64,000 nt of DNA from Vibrio nitrifigilis (GTDB lineage Bacteria; Pseudomonadota; Gammaproteobacteria; Enterobacterales; Vibrionaceae): assembly GCF_015686695.1 (NCBI RefSeq), contig NZ_JADPMR010000003.1, positions 1-64,000 of the forward strand, given 5' to 3'. The notes beneath the pieces were generated by a model. The model was not told the origin of the DNA, ran no database searches, and worked only from the letters and a program-made list of their open reading frames with translations. This document shows positions 16,593 to 25,742 of this stretch, piece by piece (the first letter of the stretch is position 1; each line of letters opens with the position of its first letter). A program made the position numbers and the translations under genes.

Positions 16593-17333
16593 ATGACAAC
16601 ACACAAGTTTGAACATCCACTGAATGAAAAAACACGTATCTATCTACGTGTAGAGGCTCTGCTTAATCAGATGCTTCAATCATCGCAATTTCGCGATGCC
16701 ATTCAGCATCAGTTGTTCTTCCGTTCGCTGTTTGATTTACTCGAAATCTTTGAGCAAATTCAGTTAAAAAGTGAGCTAGCTAAAGACATTGAAAAACAAC
16801 GTCAAACCTATCGTAGCTGGTTAAATGTTGAAGGTGTCGATCAAGATATGTTACTCACCCTACTTCAAGAGGTGGATGGAGTGCATCGTAGCTTGATGAA
16901 TGCTGAACGCTTTGGTCAATCACTTAAAGATGACCGCTTTCTCAGTGCAATACGCCAACGTTTTAACCTGCCTGGAGGCTCATGCTGTTTCGACCTACCG
17001 GCACTGCACTACTGGCTGCATCTTTCTTTTGAACATAAAGTGAATGATGCTAGCGAGTGGATGAGTACATTAAAGCCTCTTTCTGACGCCTTACACTTAT
17101 GGTTAAGACTGACCAGAGAAACGGGCAACTACCGCGACAAAATGGCTCAAGCTGGTTTTTATCAAGGTGACGCTGTAGACGCTAATATCATTCGATTATC
17201 TATTCCTATGGAATACGGTGTTTATCCAATGATTTCTGGTCACAAAAATCGCTTTGCCATAAAATTCATTGAATTTAAATCTGGCCAAGCTAGCACTCAA
17301 GATGTTGCTTTTCAGTTAGCGGTTTGCAGCTAA
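16593..17333 (+). CDS. zapD: Cell division protein ZapD
   Basis: FtsZ-binding protein (DUF1342, formerly YacF) that bundles FtsZ filaments and stabilises the Z-ring. 246 residues, all-alpha N-terminal half and beta-domain near the C-terminus (ILRLSI-like stretch, ending VAFQLAVCS). Conserved segments: FEHPLNEKTRIYLRVE at the start, GGSCCFDLPALHYWL in the middle, NYRDKMAQAGFYQ towards the end. Lies between coaE and yacG as in most relatives. Confidence 0.95.
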   Translation: MTTHKFEHPLNEKTRIYLRVEALLNQMLQSSQFRDAIQHQLFFRSLFDLLEIFEQIQLKSELAKDIEKQRQTYRSWLNVEGVDQDMLLTLLQEVDGVHRSLMNAERFGQSLKDDRFLSAIRQRFNLPGGSCCFDLPALHYWLHLSFEHKVNDASEWMSTLKPLSDALHLWLRLTRETGNYRDKMAQAGFYQGDAVDANIIRLSIPMEYGVYPMISGHKNRFAIKFIEFKSGQASTQDVAFQLAVCS

Positions 17334-17367
17334 ACCCACACTAAACAAGATTACACAGGAAATACCC

Positions 17368-17562
17368 ATGTCAAAGAAACCAACCGTGGTGAAATGCCCA
17401 CAATGTGGAACCGAGGTTGAATGGAGTGAAAAAAGTCCTTATCGACCATTCTGTAGCAAACAGTGCCAAATGATCGATTTTGGTGAATGGGCTGATGAAC
17501 AAAAATCCATCCCAGGTGCACCAGATATGTCGGATTCAGAAGGCTGGACAGAAAATCAATAA
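17368..17562 (+). CDS. yacG: DNA gyrase inhibitor YacG
   Basis: Small zinc protein (64 residues) that binds the GyrB C-terminal part and inhibits gyrase. Four Cys ligands in CPQCG and FCSKQCQ, and the family signature RPFCSKQCQMIDFGEW. Start preceded by ACAGGAAAT. Last gene of the pilD-coaE-zapD-yacG string. Confidence 0.95.
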   Translation: MSKKPTVVKCPQCGTEVEWSEKSPYRPFCSKQCQMIDFGEWADEQKSIPGAPDMSDSEGWTENQ

Positions 17563-17631
17563 CAAGACACTTTCTGTATAACGCTCCCCCTTAGTGAGTA
17601 TTTCACTTATTTATCATCTTAACTGTCACTA

Positions 17632-17682
17632 ATCTTCCTCTGCTTTCGTCTAAACTCATAAAGACCTTAAGCAGAGGAAGAT
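17632..17682 (+). promoter_or_regulatory. Perfect 14-bp inverted repeat burying the ribosome-binding site of the sigma gene
   Basis: Arms ATCTTCCTCTGCTT (17632-17645) and AAGCAGAGGAAGAT (17669-17682) are exact inverse complements. An inner 4-bp pairing (GTCT 17648-17651 with AGAC 17662-17665) extends the stem. The Shine-Dalgarno GAGGAAG (17675-17680) of the TTG-started gene at 17687 lies wholly inside the 3' arm. In RNA the site would be masked; in DNA it could be an operator. A terminator of yacG is a third option, though only four T follow (CATTTTG). Confidence 0.6.
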
Positions 17683-17686
17683 CATT

Positions 17687-18310
17687 TTGAACGCATCCGA
17701 GCCCTATTCAATTCATTCTACATCCGATCCTCTCAGCCACTTTGCTGGTGCCGAGTATGAACAGCTACGAGAACAAATGTTACGTTTTGCTATATTGCAA
17801 ATCAAAGACACTCAATTAGCTGAAGATGCCGTTCAAGAAGCCATGTTTGCAGCATTTCAACATCGAGAAAAATTCTCACGTAAAGCAGCACTTAAAACTT
17901 GGGTATTTGCCATCTTAAAAAATAAGCTCATCGATATTTTACGTAAAGAAAGACGCTTTACCGCAGCTGAAGATCTCGCGGAAGGGAAAGGTCTCCATGG
18001 CGACGAGTTATTAGAAAAACTCTTTAGTGATAACGGTCATTGGCAAAAAGCAGAACGTCCGGTTCAATGGCAAGAACCTGAACAATATATGGAGAACGAC
18101 CATTTTTGGCGTATATTCGATACTTGTTTGCGCATGATGCCTGAAAATTACAGTCGTCTCTTCATGATGCGAGAATTTCTAGAATTAGACAGTGACGAAA
18201 TTTGCAGTAATGAGGCAATATCCGGCAATCATTTAAACGTCACCCTTTATCGAGCAAGAATTCGTTTACGAGAATGCTTAGAAATCCGTTGGTTTAGTAA
18301 GGAGTCATAA
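17687..18310 (+). CDS. ECF-like sigma-70 family RNA polymerase sigma factor
   Basis: Sigma factor of 207 residues with only regions 2 and 4. Region 2 is around LREQMLRFAILQIKDTQLAEDAVQEAMFAAFQ and RKAALKTWVFAILKNKLIDILRKE; region 4 is near the C-terminus (MMPENYSRLFMMREFLELDSDEICSNEAISGNHLNVTLYRARIRLREC). It matches the sigma-70 subfamily usually followed by a small zinc-finger gene. Start is TTG 17687, the only start in reach of the AGAGGAAG box; that box is inside a perfect inverted repeat, which suggests post-transcriptional control or autoregulation. The stop overlaps the next gene's start by one base. I do not know its regulon. Confidence 0.85.
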   Translation: MNASEPYSIHSTSDPLSHFAGAEYEQLREQMLRFAILQIKDTQLAEDAVQEAMFAAFQHREKFSRKAALKTWVFAILKNKLIDILRKERRFTAAEDLAEGKGLHGDELLEKLFSDNGHWQKAERPVQWQEPEQYMENDHFWRIFDTCLRMMPENYSRLFMMREFLELDSDEICSNEAISGNHLNVTLYRARIRLRECLEIRWFSKES

Positions 18311-18513
18311 TGATGATGAACTGTAAACAAGCGACCCGCTTACTATCGGAAAAACAAGACCGCCCTTTAACGACTAAGGAAAAGATCACATTGCATATGC
18401 ATACAGCGATGTGTAAAGCCTGCCGGCGCTTTGGTCAACAAATGGTGCAAATTAGAATGATGTCTAAAAGCTACCTAGCCCCGACTGAAGATCGTAAGCA
18501 AAATAAAAAGTAA
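18310..18513 (+). CDS. Zinc-finger (zf-HC2-like) putative anti-sigma partner
   Basis: Small protein (67 residues) starting MMMNCKQATRLLSEKQ, with HMHTAMCKACRRF: a Cys...His-x3-Cys-x2-Cys pattern of the ZAS/zf-HC2 type that clamps ECF sigma factors. No membrane segment, so a soluble partner. AAGGAG six bases before the first ATG; overlaps the sigma gene stop (TAATG), so synthesis is coupled. It probably holds its sigma factor inactive until a zinc- or thiol-linked signal; inference from family and position. Confidence 0.8.
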   Translation: MMMNCKQATRLLSEKQDRPLTTKEKITLHMHTAMCKACRRFGQQMVQIRMMSKSYLAPTEDRKQNKK

Positions 18514-18521
18514 CCAATAAA

Positions 18522-18547
18522 AAAGCGGAGCTTAATCGCTCCGCTTT
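18522..18547. terminator. Bidirectional terminator between sigma pair and parC
   Basis: Perfect 10-bp stem AAAGCGGAGC/GCTCCGCTTT with loop TTAATC, flanked by A-run on the left and T-run on the right. Serves the convergent zinc-finger gene (plus) and parC (minus). Confidence 0.85.
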
Positions 18548-18566
18548 AGTCTCAACAAAATAAGAT

Positions 18567-20831
18567 TTACTCTTCTTCTGAGCTATTCGCAGTATTAATT
18601 TCCAGACTGGATACGCGCTGTAAACCACGAGGTAATAGTCCACCACGACGACCACGCTCTCCACGATAATTATCGAGATCAGCCGGTTTCAACCCGAGTT
18701 TACGTTTACCTGCATATAGGGTCACTGAAGCACCTTGCGGCAGAACGACAAGTTGGGAAACAACTTCTTCACGAGATTTTGCCTTCGCTGCAGGAATATT
18801 AATAATCTTATTCCCTTTACCCTTACTTAAATGCGGTAAATCTTTAATTGGGAACAGTAACATACGGCCTTGATCGGTAATCGCTAAGATTTCATCTTGA
18901 TCGAGATCGTTAATCACCTGTGGTTCCATGATTTCAGCATTTTCAGGTAGATTCACTAGTGCCTTACCACTACGGTTTTTCGACAGTAGATCAGCCCCTT
19001 TACAGACAAAACCGTAACCAGCATCAGAACCTACTAACCATAATTGATTTTCTTCGCCCATAATCACTTGGCGAATAGAAGAACCTTCTGAAATATTTAG
19101 TCGACCGGTTATTGGCTCACCTTGCCCACGAGCAGATGGCAAGGTGTGAGATTCTAACGAATAACTACGTCCATCACTGCCTAAGAAAACAGCCGGCAAG
19201 TTACTCTTACCACAAGCGTGCGCTAAATACTTATCACCAGACTTATAGTTCATCGCCTCACAGTCAACCTCATGCCCTTTCGCATGACGAATCCAGCCTT
19301 TTTCAGACAATACAACGGTAATGGCTTCACTTGGCAATAAATCACGCTCTGTAAGCGCTTTTGCTTCTTCTCGTTCCACTAGTGGAGAACGGCGATCGTC
19401 GCCATATTTTTCGGCATCAGCTTTGATCTCTTTCTTGATCAAAGTGTTTAAACGACGCTCAGAACCTAGGATCTGCTCTAGTTTTTCACGTTCTTTCTCT
19501 AGTTCTTCTTGCTCAGCGCGAATTTTAAATTCTTCTAATTTCGCTAAGTGACGCAATTTCGTATCTAAAATGGCATCAGCCTGAATATCCGTAATGCCAA
19601 AACGAGCCATCAATACTGGCTTAGGCTCATCTTCACTACGGATGATCTCAATCACTTCATCAATATTTAAGTAAGCGACCAACAAACCTTCTAAGATATG
19701 CAGGCGAGCAAGTACTTTATCGAGACGATGCTGCAAACGAGAACGAACGGTCGTACGACGATATTCCAACCATTCAGTAAGAATTTGTACCATGCCTTTT
19801 ACTTGAGGTCGGCCATCAAGACCAATCATATTCAAGTTAACACGATAGCTTTTTTCCAAATCAGTAGAGGCAAATAGGTGATTCATCACCACATCGCAGT
19901 TTACACGGTTTGATTTTGGCACTAACACAATGCGAGTAGGATTTTCATGATCGGATTCATCACGTAAATCATCAATCATCGGTAGCTTTTTCGCACGCAT
20001 TTGATTAGCGATTTGCTCAATCAATTTTGAACCAGAAACTTGATGAGGTAATGCGGTGATTACAATATCTGACTCTTCTTTATGCCACACCGCGCGCATC
20101 TTAACGCTGCCACGACCGGTGGTATATATCTTATTCAAATCGCTTTTAGGTGAAATGATTTCGGCTTCAGTCGGGTAATCCGGACCTTGCACATATTCCA
20201 TCAAATCACTTAATTCAGATTTAGGGTTATCCAAAAGATGAACTGCAGCATTTGCCACTTCACGCACATTGTGCGGCGGGATATCGGTCGCCATACCAAC
20301 AGCGATACCAGTCACACCATTTAACAAAATATGCGGTAAGCGCGCTGGCAACATTTTTGGCTCTTTCATCGTGCCATCAAAGTTAGGCTGCCACTCGACT
20401 GTACCTTGACCTAACTCACCAAGTAATACTTCCGCAAACTTAGACAACTTAGCTTCGGTATAACGCATCGCCGCAAATGATTTAGGATCATCTGGAGCAC
20501 CCCAGTTACCCTGACCATCCACTAATGGATAACGGTATGAGAATGGCTGAGCCATCAACACCATCGCTTCATAACACGCAGAGTCACCATGTGGGTGGTA
20601 TTTACCCAACACGTCACCTACGGTACGAGCTGATTTCTTATATTTTGCCGCAGCTGATAAGCCCAGCTCCGACATTGCATAAATAATACGGCGTTGTACT
20701 GGTTTTAGTCCGTCACCAATGTAAGGCAATGCACGGTCCATAATGACGTACATTGAATAGTTTAAATAGGCGTCTTCAGTAAACCGACGTAGCGGTATCT
20801 GTTCAACGCCATCATAGTTAATCTCTGACAT
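18567..20831 (-). CDS. parC: DNA topoisomerase IV subunit A
   Basis: Cleavage and religation subunit of topoisomerase IV, which unlinks daughter chromosomes. 754 residues. Winged-helix domain with quinolone region HPHGDSACYEAM (residues 80-90; Ser84 and Glu88 correspond to E. coli Ser80 and Glu84, both wild type) and catalytic Tyr124 (AMRYTEAKL). Coiled tower domain to about 490, then the ParC-type beta-pinwheel without the GyrA box. Follows parE by 3 bases in one operon; ends in a bidirectional terminator. Confidence 0.96.
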   Translation of the reverse strand: MSEINYDGVEQIPLRRFTEDAYLNYSMYVIMDRALPYIGDGLKPVQRRIIYAMSELGLSAAAKYKKSARTVGDVLGKYHPHGDSACYEAMVLMAQPFSYRYPLVDGQGNWGAPDDPKSFAAMRYTEAKLSKFAEVLLGELGQGTVEWQPNFDGTMKEPKMLPARLPHILLNGVTGIAVGMATDIPPHNVREVANAAVHLLDNPKSELSDLMEYVQGPDYPTEAEIISPKSDLNKIYTTGRGSVKMRAVWHKEESDIVITALPHQVSGSKLIEQIANQMRAKKLPMIDDLRDESDHENPTRIVLVPKSNRVNCDVVMNHLFASTDLEKSYRVNLNMIGLDGRPQVKGMVQILTEWLEYRRTTVRSRLQHRLDKVLARLHILEGLLVAYLNIDEVIEIIRSEDEPKPVLMARFGITDIQADAILDTKLRHLAKLEEFKIRAEQEELEKEREKLEQILGSERRLNTLIKKEIKADAEKYGDDRRSPLVEREEAKALTERDLLPSEAITVVLSEKGWIRHAKGHEVDCEAMNYKSGDKYLAHACGKSNLPAVFLGSDGRSYSLESHTLPSARGQGEPITGRLNISEGSSIRQVIMGEENQLWLVGSDAGYGFVCKGADLLSKNRSGKALVNLPENAEIMEPQVINDLDQDEILAITDQGRMLLFPIKDLPHLSKGKGNKIINIPAAKAKSREEVVSQLVVLPQGASVTLYAGKRKLGLKPADLDNYRGERGRRGGLLPRGLQRVSSLEINTANSSEEE

Positions 20832-20834
20832 TCA

Positions 20835-22721
20835 CTACACCTCTACTTCAGCTTGATCGCCATTTTTCTGTAGCCAGCTGCGACGATCATCGGCGCGCTT
20901 TTTACCTAACAGCATATCCATCATTTCTTTGGTTTCTTGAGCATCGTCGATGGTCAACTGCACCAGACGTCGCGTGTTGGGATCCATAGTGGTTTCACGA
21001 AGCTGAATTGGGTTCATTTCACCTAGACCTTTGAATCGCTGCACATTGATCTTGGCTTTTTTCTTACTCAAGCGCTCGATAATGCTCGCCTTTTCTTGTT
21101 CATCAAGTGCGTAATGAACTTCCTTACCACAGTCAATACGATATAGAGGAGGCATTGCCACATAAACGTGCCCCTCTGCGACTAAACCAGGGAAATGACG
21201 TGTAAACAGAGCACAAAGCAGAGTTGCAATGTGTAATCCATCCGAGTCCGCATCCGCGAGGATACAAACCTTACCGTAACGTAGTGTATCAAGATTGTCA
21301 GAGTCAGGATCAATGCCTAACGCCACAGAAATATCATGCACTTCTTGTGATGCCAGAACCTGATCGCCCGCGACTTCCCAAGTATTAAGAATCTTACCGC
21401 GTAGTGGCATGATGGCTTGAAACTCTCGATCGCGAGCCTGCTTAGCACTACCGCCCGCAGAGTCACCTTCCACTAAAAACAGTTCAGTACGGCTTAAGTC
21501 TTGTTGCGAACAATCGGTCAATTTACCAGGCAAAGCGGGTCCAGACGTCACTTTCTTGCGCACCACTTTTTTGCTCGCACGCATGCGCTTGTGAGCATTC
21601 GCGATACATACTTCAGCGAGGAGTTCTGCAAGCTGTGGCTTTTCGTTTAGCCATAAACTAAACGCGTCTTTCACCACTCCTGATACAAAACCAGACATTT
21701 GGCGAGAAGATAAACGCTCTTTGGTTTGACCGGCAAATTGAGGGTCTAACATTTTAACCGAAAGTACATAAGCACAGCGGTCAAACACATCCTCACCAGT
21801 CAGTTTCACACCACGTGGTAACAAGTTACGAAACTCACAAAACTCTCGCATTGCGTCTAACAAGCCTTGGCGTAACCCGTTAACATGCGTCCCGCCCAAG
21901 GCCGTTGGAATTAAGTTTACGTAGCTTTCAGTGATCAAATCACCACCTTCAGGCAACCAAATAAGTGCCCAATCAGCCGCTTCTGTTTCTGAAGAAAACT
22001 TACCGGTAAATGGCTCTTCAGGAAGAACAGGGAAACCTTTAACGCCTTCAGCCAAATAATCTTTTAAGCCATCTTGATAGCACCAATGGTGTTCTTTATC
22101 GTTCACTTTATCAGTAAACACCACTTCTAAGCCTGGACATAATACGGCTTTAGCGCGCAAGTTATTAATCAGCTTGCTAACAGAGAAATTCGGAGAATCA
22201 AAGTATTTGGCTTCTGGCCAGAAATGTACGCTAGTCCCTTTATTACGGCGCCCGCACGTACCAGTAACAGTAAGTTCTGACACTTTGCTACCATGCTCAA
22301 AAGCAATTTCATACACTTGTCCATCACGGCGAACGGTGACTTCAACGCGATCAGATAACGCGTTAACAACCGAAATACCTACCCCGTGAAGACCACCAGA
22401 GAATTGATAGTTTTTGTTAGAAAACTTACCGCCAGCATGCAACTTGCACATGATGAGTTCAACACCGGAGACTTTTTCTACCGGGTGAATATCTACAGGC
22501 ATTCCCCGGCCATCATCAATTACTTCAAGGGATTGATCTGCATGGAGAATAACTTGAACCTTAGTTGCATACCCAGCCAACGCTTCATCGACACTGTTGT
22601 CGATGACTTCTTGCCCTAAGTGGTTAGGACGGTTGGTTTCCGTATACATCCCAGGTCTGCGACGTACTGGCTCTAAACCATTAAGAACCTCAATGGCTCC
22701 AGCATTATATTGTTCTGTCAT
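20835..22721 (-). CDS. parE: DNA topoisomerase IV subunit B
   Basis: ATPase subunit of topoisomerase IV. 628 residues: GHKL ATPase domain with RRPGMYTETNRPNHL, EVIDNSVDEALAG and GRGMPVDIHP; transducer domain; TOPRIM domain with FLVEGDSAGGSAKQARDRE and DADSDGLHI. No GyrB-type insertion, so ParE rather than GyrB. Stop is 3 bases from the parC start. The 229 bases between it and yqiA probably hold its own promoter; in relatives parE is often co-transcribed with yqiA. Confidence 0.96.
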   Translation of the reverse strand: MTEQYNAGAIEVLNGLEPVRRRPGMYTETNRPNHLGQEVIDNSVDEALAGYATKVQVILHADQSLEVIDDGRGMPVDIHPVEKVSGVELIMCKLHAGGKFSNKNYQFSGGLHGVGISVVNALSDRVEVTVRRDGQVYEIAFEHGSKVSELTVTGTCGRRNKGTSVHFWPEAKYFDSPNFSVSKLINNLRAKAVLCPGLEVVFTDKVNDKEHHWCYQDGLKDYLAEGVKGFPVLPEEPFTGKFSSETEAADWALIWLPEGGDLITESYVNLIPTALGGTHVNGLRQGLLDAMREFCEFRNLLPRGVKLTGEDVFDRCAYVLSVKMLDPQFAGQTKERLSSRQMSGFVSGVVKDAFSLWLNEKPQLAELLAEVCIANAHKRMRASKKVVRKKVTSGPALPGKLTDCSQQDLSRTELFLVEGDSAGGSAKQARDREFQAIMPLRGKILNTWEVAGDQVLASQEVHDISVALGIDPDSDNLDTLRYGKVCILADADSDGLHIATLLCALFTRHFPGLVAEGHVYVAMPPLYRIDCGKEVHYALDEQEKASIIERLSKKKAKINVQRFKGLGEMNPIQLRETTMDPNTRRLVQLTIDDAQETKEMMDMLLGKKRADDRRSWLQKNGDQAEVEV

Positions 22722-22950
22722 AATACGGAATGCTTTTATCGATAAATTATGTATAACTTCACAGCTACCCTAAACATTGAGCTGACACAAAATCACAACG
22801 AGTTTGATTGATGAAAAACATCTATATGTGCCTTCTTGTTCAGGGAAACGATGAAAGTCTAAGGGGGACATAGTCTGGATAAGACCATATGTTGTCAAGC
22901 GTCATCAATCAGCAACGATTAAATTTTATGACGTTTCCCGCATTGAAAAC

Positions 22951-23535
22951 TCAAAGATTTAAGAAGTGGATGATTTTTTCGGGGTAGCGCTCAAAATCAA
23001 TAAAGCTATGATCACCACCTTGCTCAATAGTTTGAACTGCATCACTGTACTTGTCCACTGCTTGCTGAAAATCTAGCACCTCGTCGCCCGTTTGCATCAT
23101 TAACCAAACAGATTTTGGATGAGTTAATGTTGGACAATCCAACGCTTTTAATTCAGCAATATGTGACTTATCTAAAACATACTGTTCATGAGTATAGGGA
23201 TTGGTTTGCGGTCCGAGATAATCAACCAATAATTCATAAGGTCTTACCGCTGGATTCACTAAAACAGCGGGTAAGCCATACTCTTGATGTAACCACGCTG
23301 AAAAATACCCGCCTAACGAACTGCCAATAATTCCAACATTATGTGTGGACAATAGAGGTTCAACAATTTGACGCAAGTATTCAGCGGCTTGCAATGGGAA
23401 TGACGGTAATTTAGGCACGATAACTTGGATATCTGGTCGGTACTGAGCACAGTATTGCGCCATTACCTGAGCTTTGTGGGACAACGGTGAACTGTTAAAA
23501 CCATGGATATAAATCAGAACAGAGGGTTGAGACAT
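22951..23535 (-). CDS. yqiA: Esterase YqiA
   Basis: Alpha/beta-hydrolase family esterase, 194 residues, cytoplasmic. Start region IYIHGFNSSPLSHKAQ (oxyanion loop HGF), nucleophile Ser in GSSLGGYFSAWL, catalytic Asp around TGDEVLDFQQA, and His in GGDHSFIDFERYP. Physiological substrate unknown; family hydrolyses short-chain acyl esters. Part of the nudF-yqiB-cpdA-yqiA-parE-parC gene string conserved in enterics and vibrios; 61 bases after cpdA. Confidence 0.93.
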   Translation of the reverse strand: MSQPSVLIYIHGFNSSPLSHKAQVMAQYCAQYRPDIQVIVPKLPSFPLQAAEYLRQIVEPLLSTHNVGIIGSSLGGYFSAWLHQEYGLPAVLVNPAVRPYELLVDYLGPQTNPYTHEQYVLDKSHIAELKALDCPTLTHPKSVWLMMQTGDEVLDFQQAVDKYSDAVQTIEQGGDHSFIDFERYPEKIIHFLNL

Positions 23536-23596
23536 AAATACTTAATCTCCCAAAAAGCTCATTCACTTTTGATAAAGTAAGAAAGTAAAAAAACGG

Positions 23597-24418
23597 TCAA
23601 TAGCCGTTAGCATTATAATCAGGTAAATACATACTGTTAGCTAATCGTTTCACTTTTGTCGTGATGGAGCCATCGGCCATTAACTCTAACTCTCGCCAAC
23701 CAGGAGAACGTTTATCAACCGAAAATTCATTCGACTTAGGTTTGAATTGCACGCACGTAGAGGGCGTAGCTAACACTCTCACCCCTTGGTGAATTAAGTC
23801 TAACTCTTGATGAATATGACCACAAAGCACGGCTTTAACATTAGTATGGCGACTGACCACAGACCAAAAAGCCTCACTAGCTTTCAAGGTGTGTTGATCC
23901 AACCATTCGCTATCCACAAGAACGGGGTGGTGATGCAAAACAACCAACGACCAACGCTCGGGATACTGGCTGAGTGCTTTTTCAAGTAACTCTAGTTGCT
24001 GATCGTTCAAATACCCATGGGGGACACCGGAAACCTGAGAATCGAGCATGATGACTTGCCAATGCTTACCAAGCAAGATTTGTACTTCATCATGAATTTG
24101 GGGAGAAGGTAACACCCCCCCCATATTCGGCTTGAAATCGTGGTTGCCAGGTAACCAAAAGCACGGTTTACTTAAACAAGATATTCCCTCGGCAAAACGC
24201 TGATAAGATTCTAAGCTATGATCTTGCGAGATATCTCCCGTAGCCAAAATAGCGTCATACTCTACTTTGTTGTGCTGAATTTCATTCACAACAGCGGTAA
24301 AGCTATCAGCCGTATTCACACCTAATAATCCACCATCATCAGGCGCAAATAAATGCGTATCAGTAATCTGCAATAGCTTGACGCTATCTAAATTCTCTAA
24401 ACCGGACGACACGTTCAA
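23597..24418 (-). CDS. cpdA: 3',5'-cyclic-AMP phosphodiesterase CpdA
   Basis: Metallophosphoesterase that hydrolyses cAMP to AMP and so tunes CRP signalling. 273 residues with the full set of metal motifs: DTH (LQITDTHLF), GDxxxD (LATGDISQD), GNHD (LPGNHDF), a lone His pair in LVVLHHHP, and GHxH (LCGHIHQE). In vibrios CRP-cAMP affects competence, biofilm and virulence. 20 bases after yqiB in the same operon. Confidence 0.95.
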   Translation of the reverse strand: MNVSSGLENLDSVKLLQITDTHLFAPDDGGLLGVNTADSFTAVVNEIQHNKVEYDAILATGDISQDHSLESYQRFAEGISCLSKPCFWLPGNHDFKPNMGGVLPSPQIHDEVQILLGKHWQVIMLDSQVSGVPHGYLNDQQLELLEKALSQYPERWSLVVLHHHPVLVDSEWLDQHTLKASEAFWSVVSRHTNVKAVLCGHIHQELDLIHQGVRVLATPSTCVQFKPKSNEFSVDKRSPGWRELELMADGSITTKVKRLANSMYLPDYNANGY

Positions 24419-24438
24419 AATCGATAAACCTAAAGTAA

Positions 24439-24888
24439 TTATTGAGGACTGATATTAATAGGAGCTCGGCTGATGCCATGTCTTAGGCAAAAAGATAGCC
24501 AGTCTCCTAAAAATCGATTTACTTGAGCTTTCTCGTCTTTCTGTACCATTTTATCGTTAGGATAACAGTAGCGAGGCTCAACTCGAGTGAGTTGATCAGT
24601 CGAAAACACTTCTGCTACTCGTGCATCGTGATATAGCCTGACAGACATCGTTGGTAAAGGAAACACTGCAATCTCATCACTTTGACAAATGTCGACTAAT
24701 GTCGTGTATTTCGTGACTTCAGACACTTCCAATTGATATGTCATGTGCGCCGCTTGATAACAACGAACCTCACCCACCTCAGGTTTATGAGGCAAGAGAG
24801 CATTAAGCTTAGCGTAATTCGTTTCATAAACGCGCATCAGCTCTTTCAAGTCAACATGATAAGAATTGTGAAAAGTTATTTTTGCCAT
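24439..24888 (-). CDS. yqiB: DUF1249 family protein YqiB
   Basis: 149-residue cytoplasmic protein of the DUF1249 family, of unknown biochemical function. Conserved features: LKELMRVYETNYAKLNALLP at the start, VSEVTKYTTLVDICQ, MSVRLYHDARVAEV and NRFLGDWLSFCLRHG near the end. The start overlaps the nudF stop by 13 bases, indicating coupling. Always found between nudF and cpdA in relatives, which suggests a role linked to nucleotide metabolism, but none is proven. Confidence 0.9.
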   Translation of the reverse strand: MAKITFHNSYHVDLKELMRVYETNYAKLNALLPHKPEVGEVRCYQAAHMTYQLEVSEVTKYTTLVDICQSDEIAVFPLPTMSVRLYHDARVAEVFSTDQLTRVEPRYCYPNDKMVQKDEKAQVNRFLGDWLSFCLRHGISRAPINISPQ

Positions 24889-25505
24889 TGCTTTCGTAAA
24901 GTTTCATAGTTCAGTTGTAACCATTGCAACGCAATAATAGATGCCCCATTTTCAATACGGCCTTCTCGCACTAGCTGATAGGCTTGTTCGCGATTTATTA
25001 CATGCACTTTAATATCCTCTCCTTCATAGTCTAAACCATGAATGCCTTTTGCAAGAGATGCATCCACTTCACCGACATAAACTTCGAGTTTTTCATTACA
25101 ACCGCCCGAAGAAGGATAATACGCAGTAATACGCTCAACGTTACCAATAGTAATGCCCGCTTCTTCTTGGGCTTCACGGCGAACAATCTCTTCAGGCTCT
25201 TCATCACGATCCAAAATACCAGCAACAATTTCTAATTGCCACGGATGAGCATGCTCAAGTGCTCCAACCCGAATCTGTTCAATAATCACGACAGAATCGG
25301 TCACTGGGTCATAAGGTAGTACCGCTGCGGCAATACCACGAACAAACATTTCTCGTTCAATAGGTTGGCTCCAGCCACCTTCAAACAAGCGATGCTTAAA
25401 ACGGTATTTCACCATACGGAAAAATCCCTGAAACAGAGTCTCTTTAGACAAGATTTCGAGATCTTGAGACGAAAATTTCTCTCCGATTGGCTGATTGTCT
25501 TGCAT
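24876..25505 (-). CDS. nudF: ADP-ribose pyrophosphatase NudF
   Basis: Nudix hydrolase splitting ADP-ribose to AMP and ribose 5-phosphate. 209 residues. Nudix box starts at GILDRDEEPEEIVRREAQEEAG and continues to ITIGNVER, with the REAQEEAG core Glu residues. Supporting segments: PWQLEIVAG before the box and YPSSGGCNEKLEVYVGEV after. First gene of the nudF-yqiB-cpdA-yqiA operon; divergent from tolC across 237 bases. Confidence 0.95.
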   Translation of the reverse strand: MQDNQPIGEKFSSQDLEILSKETLFQGFFRMVKYRFKHRLFEGGWSQPIEREMFVRGIAAAVLPYDPVTDSVVIIEQIRVGALEHAHPWQLEIVAGILDRDEEPEEIVRREAQEEAGITIGNVERITAYYPSSGGCNEKLEVYVGEVDASLAKGIHGLDYEGEDIKVHVINREQAYQLVREGRIENGASIIALQWLQLNYETLRKQWQK

Positions 25506-25742
25506 TGGTATCCCCCTTCAGTGAATCATATAGTTTACTCATGGAACTAAGGTTGAACCAAGGACATGGCTCAACTTTTTATACAATTTTTAAATTTTTA
25601 TTTAGAAAATTCATACTAAGTACATCTATGCAACATAGTGTAAACAGAAAAAATCTGGAAACTTTAGCATCAATTAAACCTAATTTACGATAAACTCACT
25701 TCAACAAAGAACTTAAAATTTTTTAATGGCGGAATAGGACCA

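Noticed and set aside
20570..20595. Quinolone-resistance change in parC
   Set aside because: The HPHGDSACYEAM segment keeps Ser84 and Glu88, the wild-type residues.
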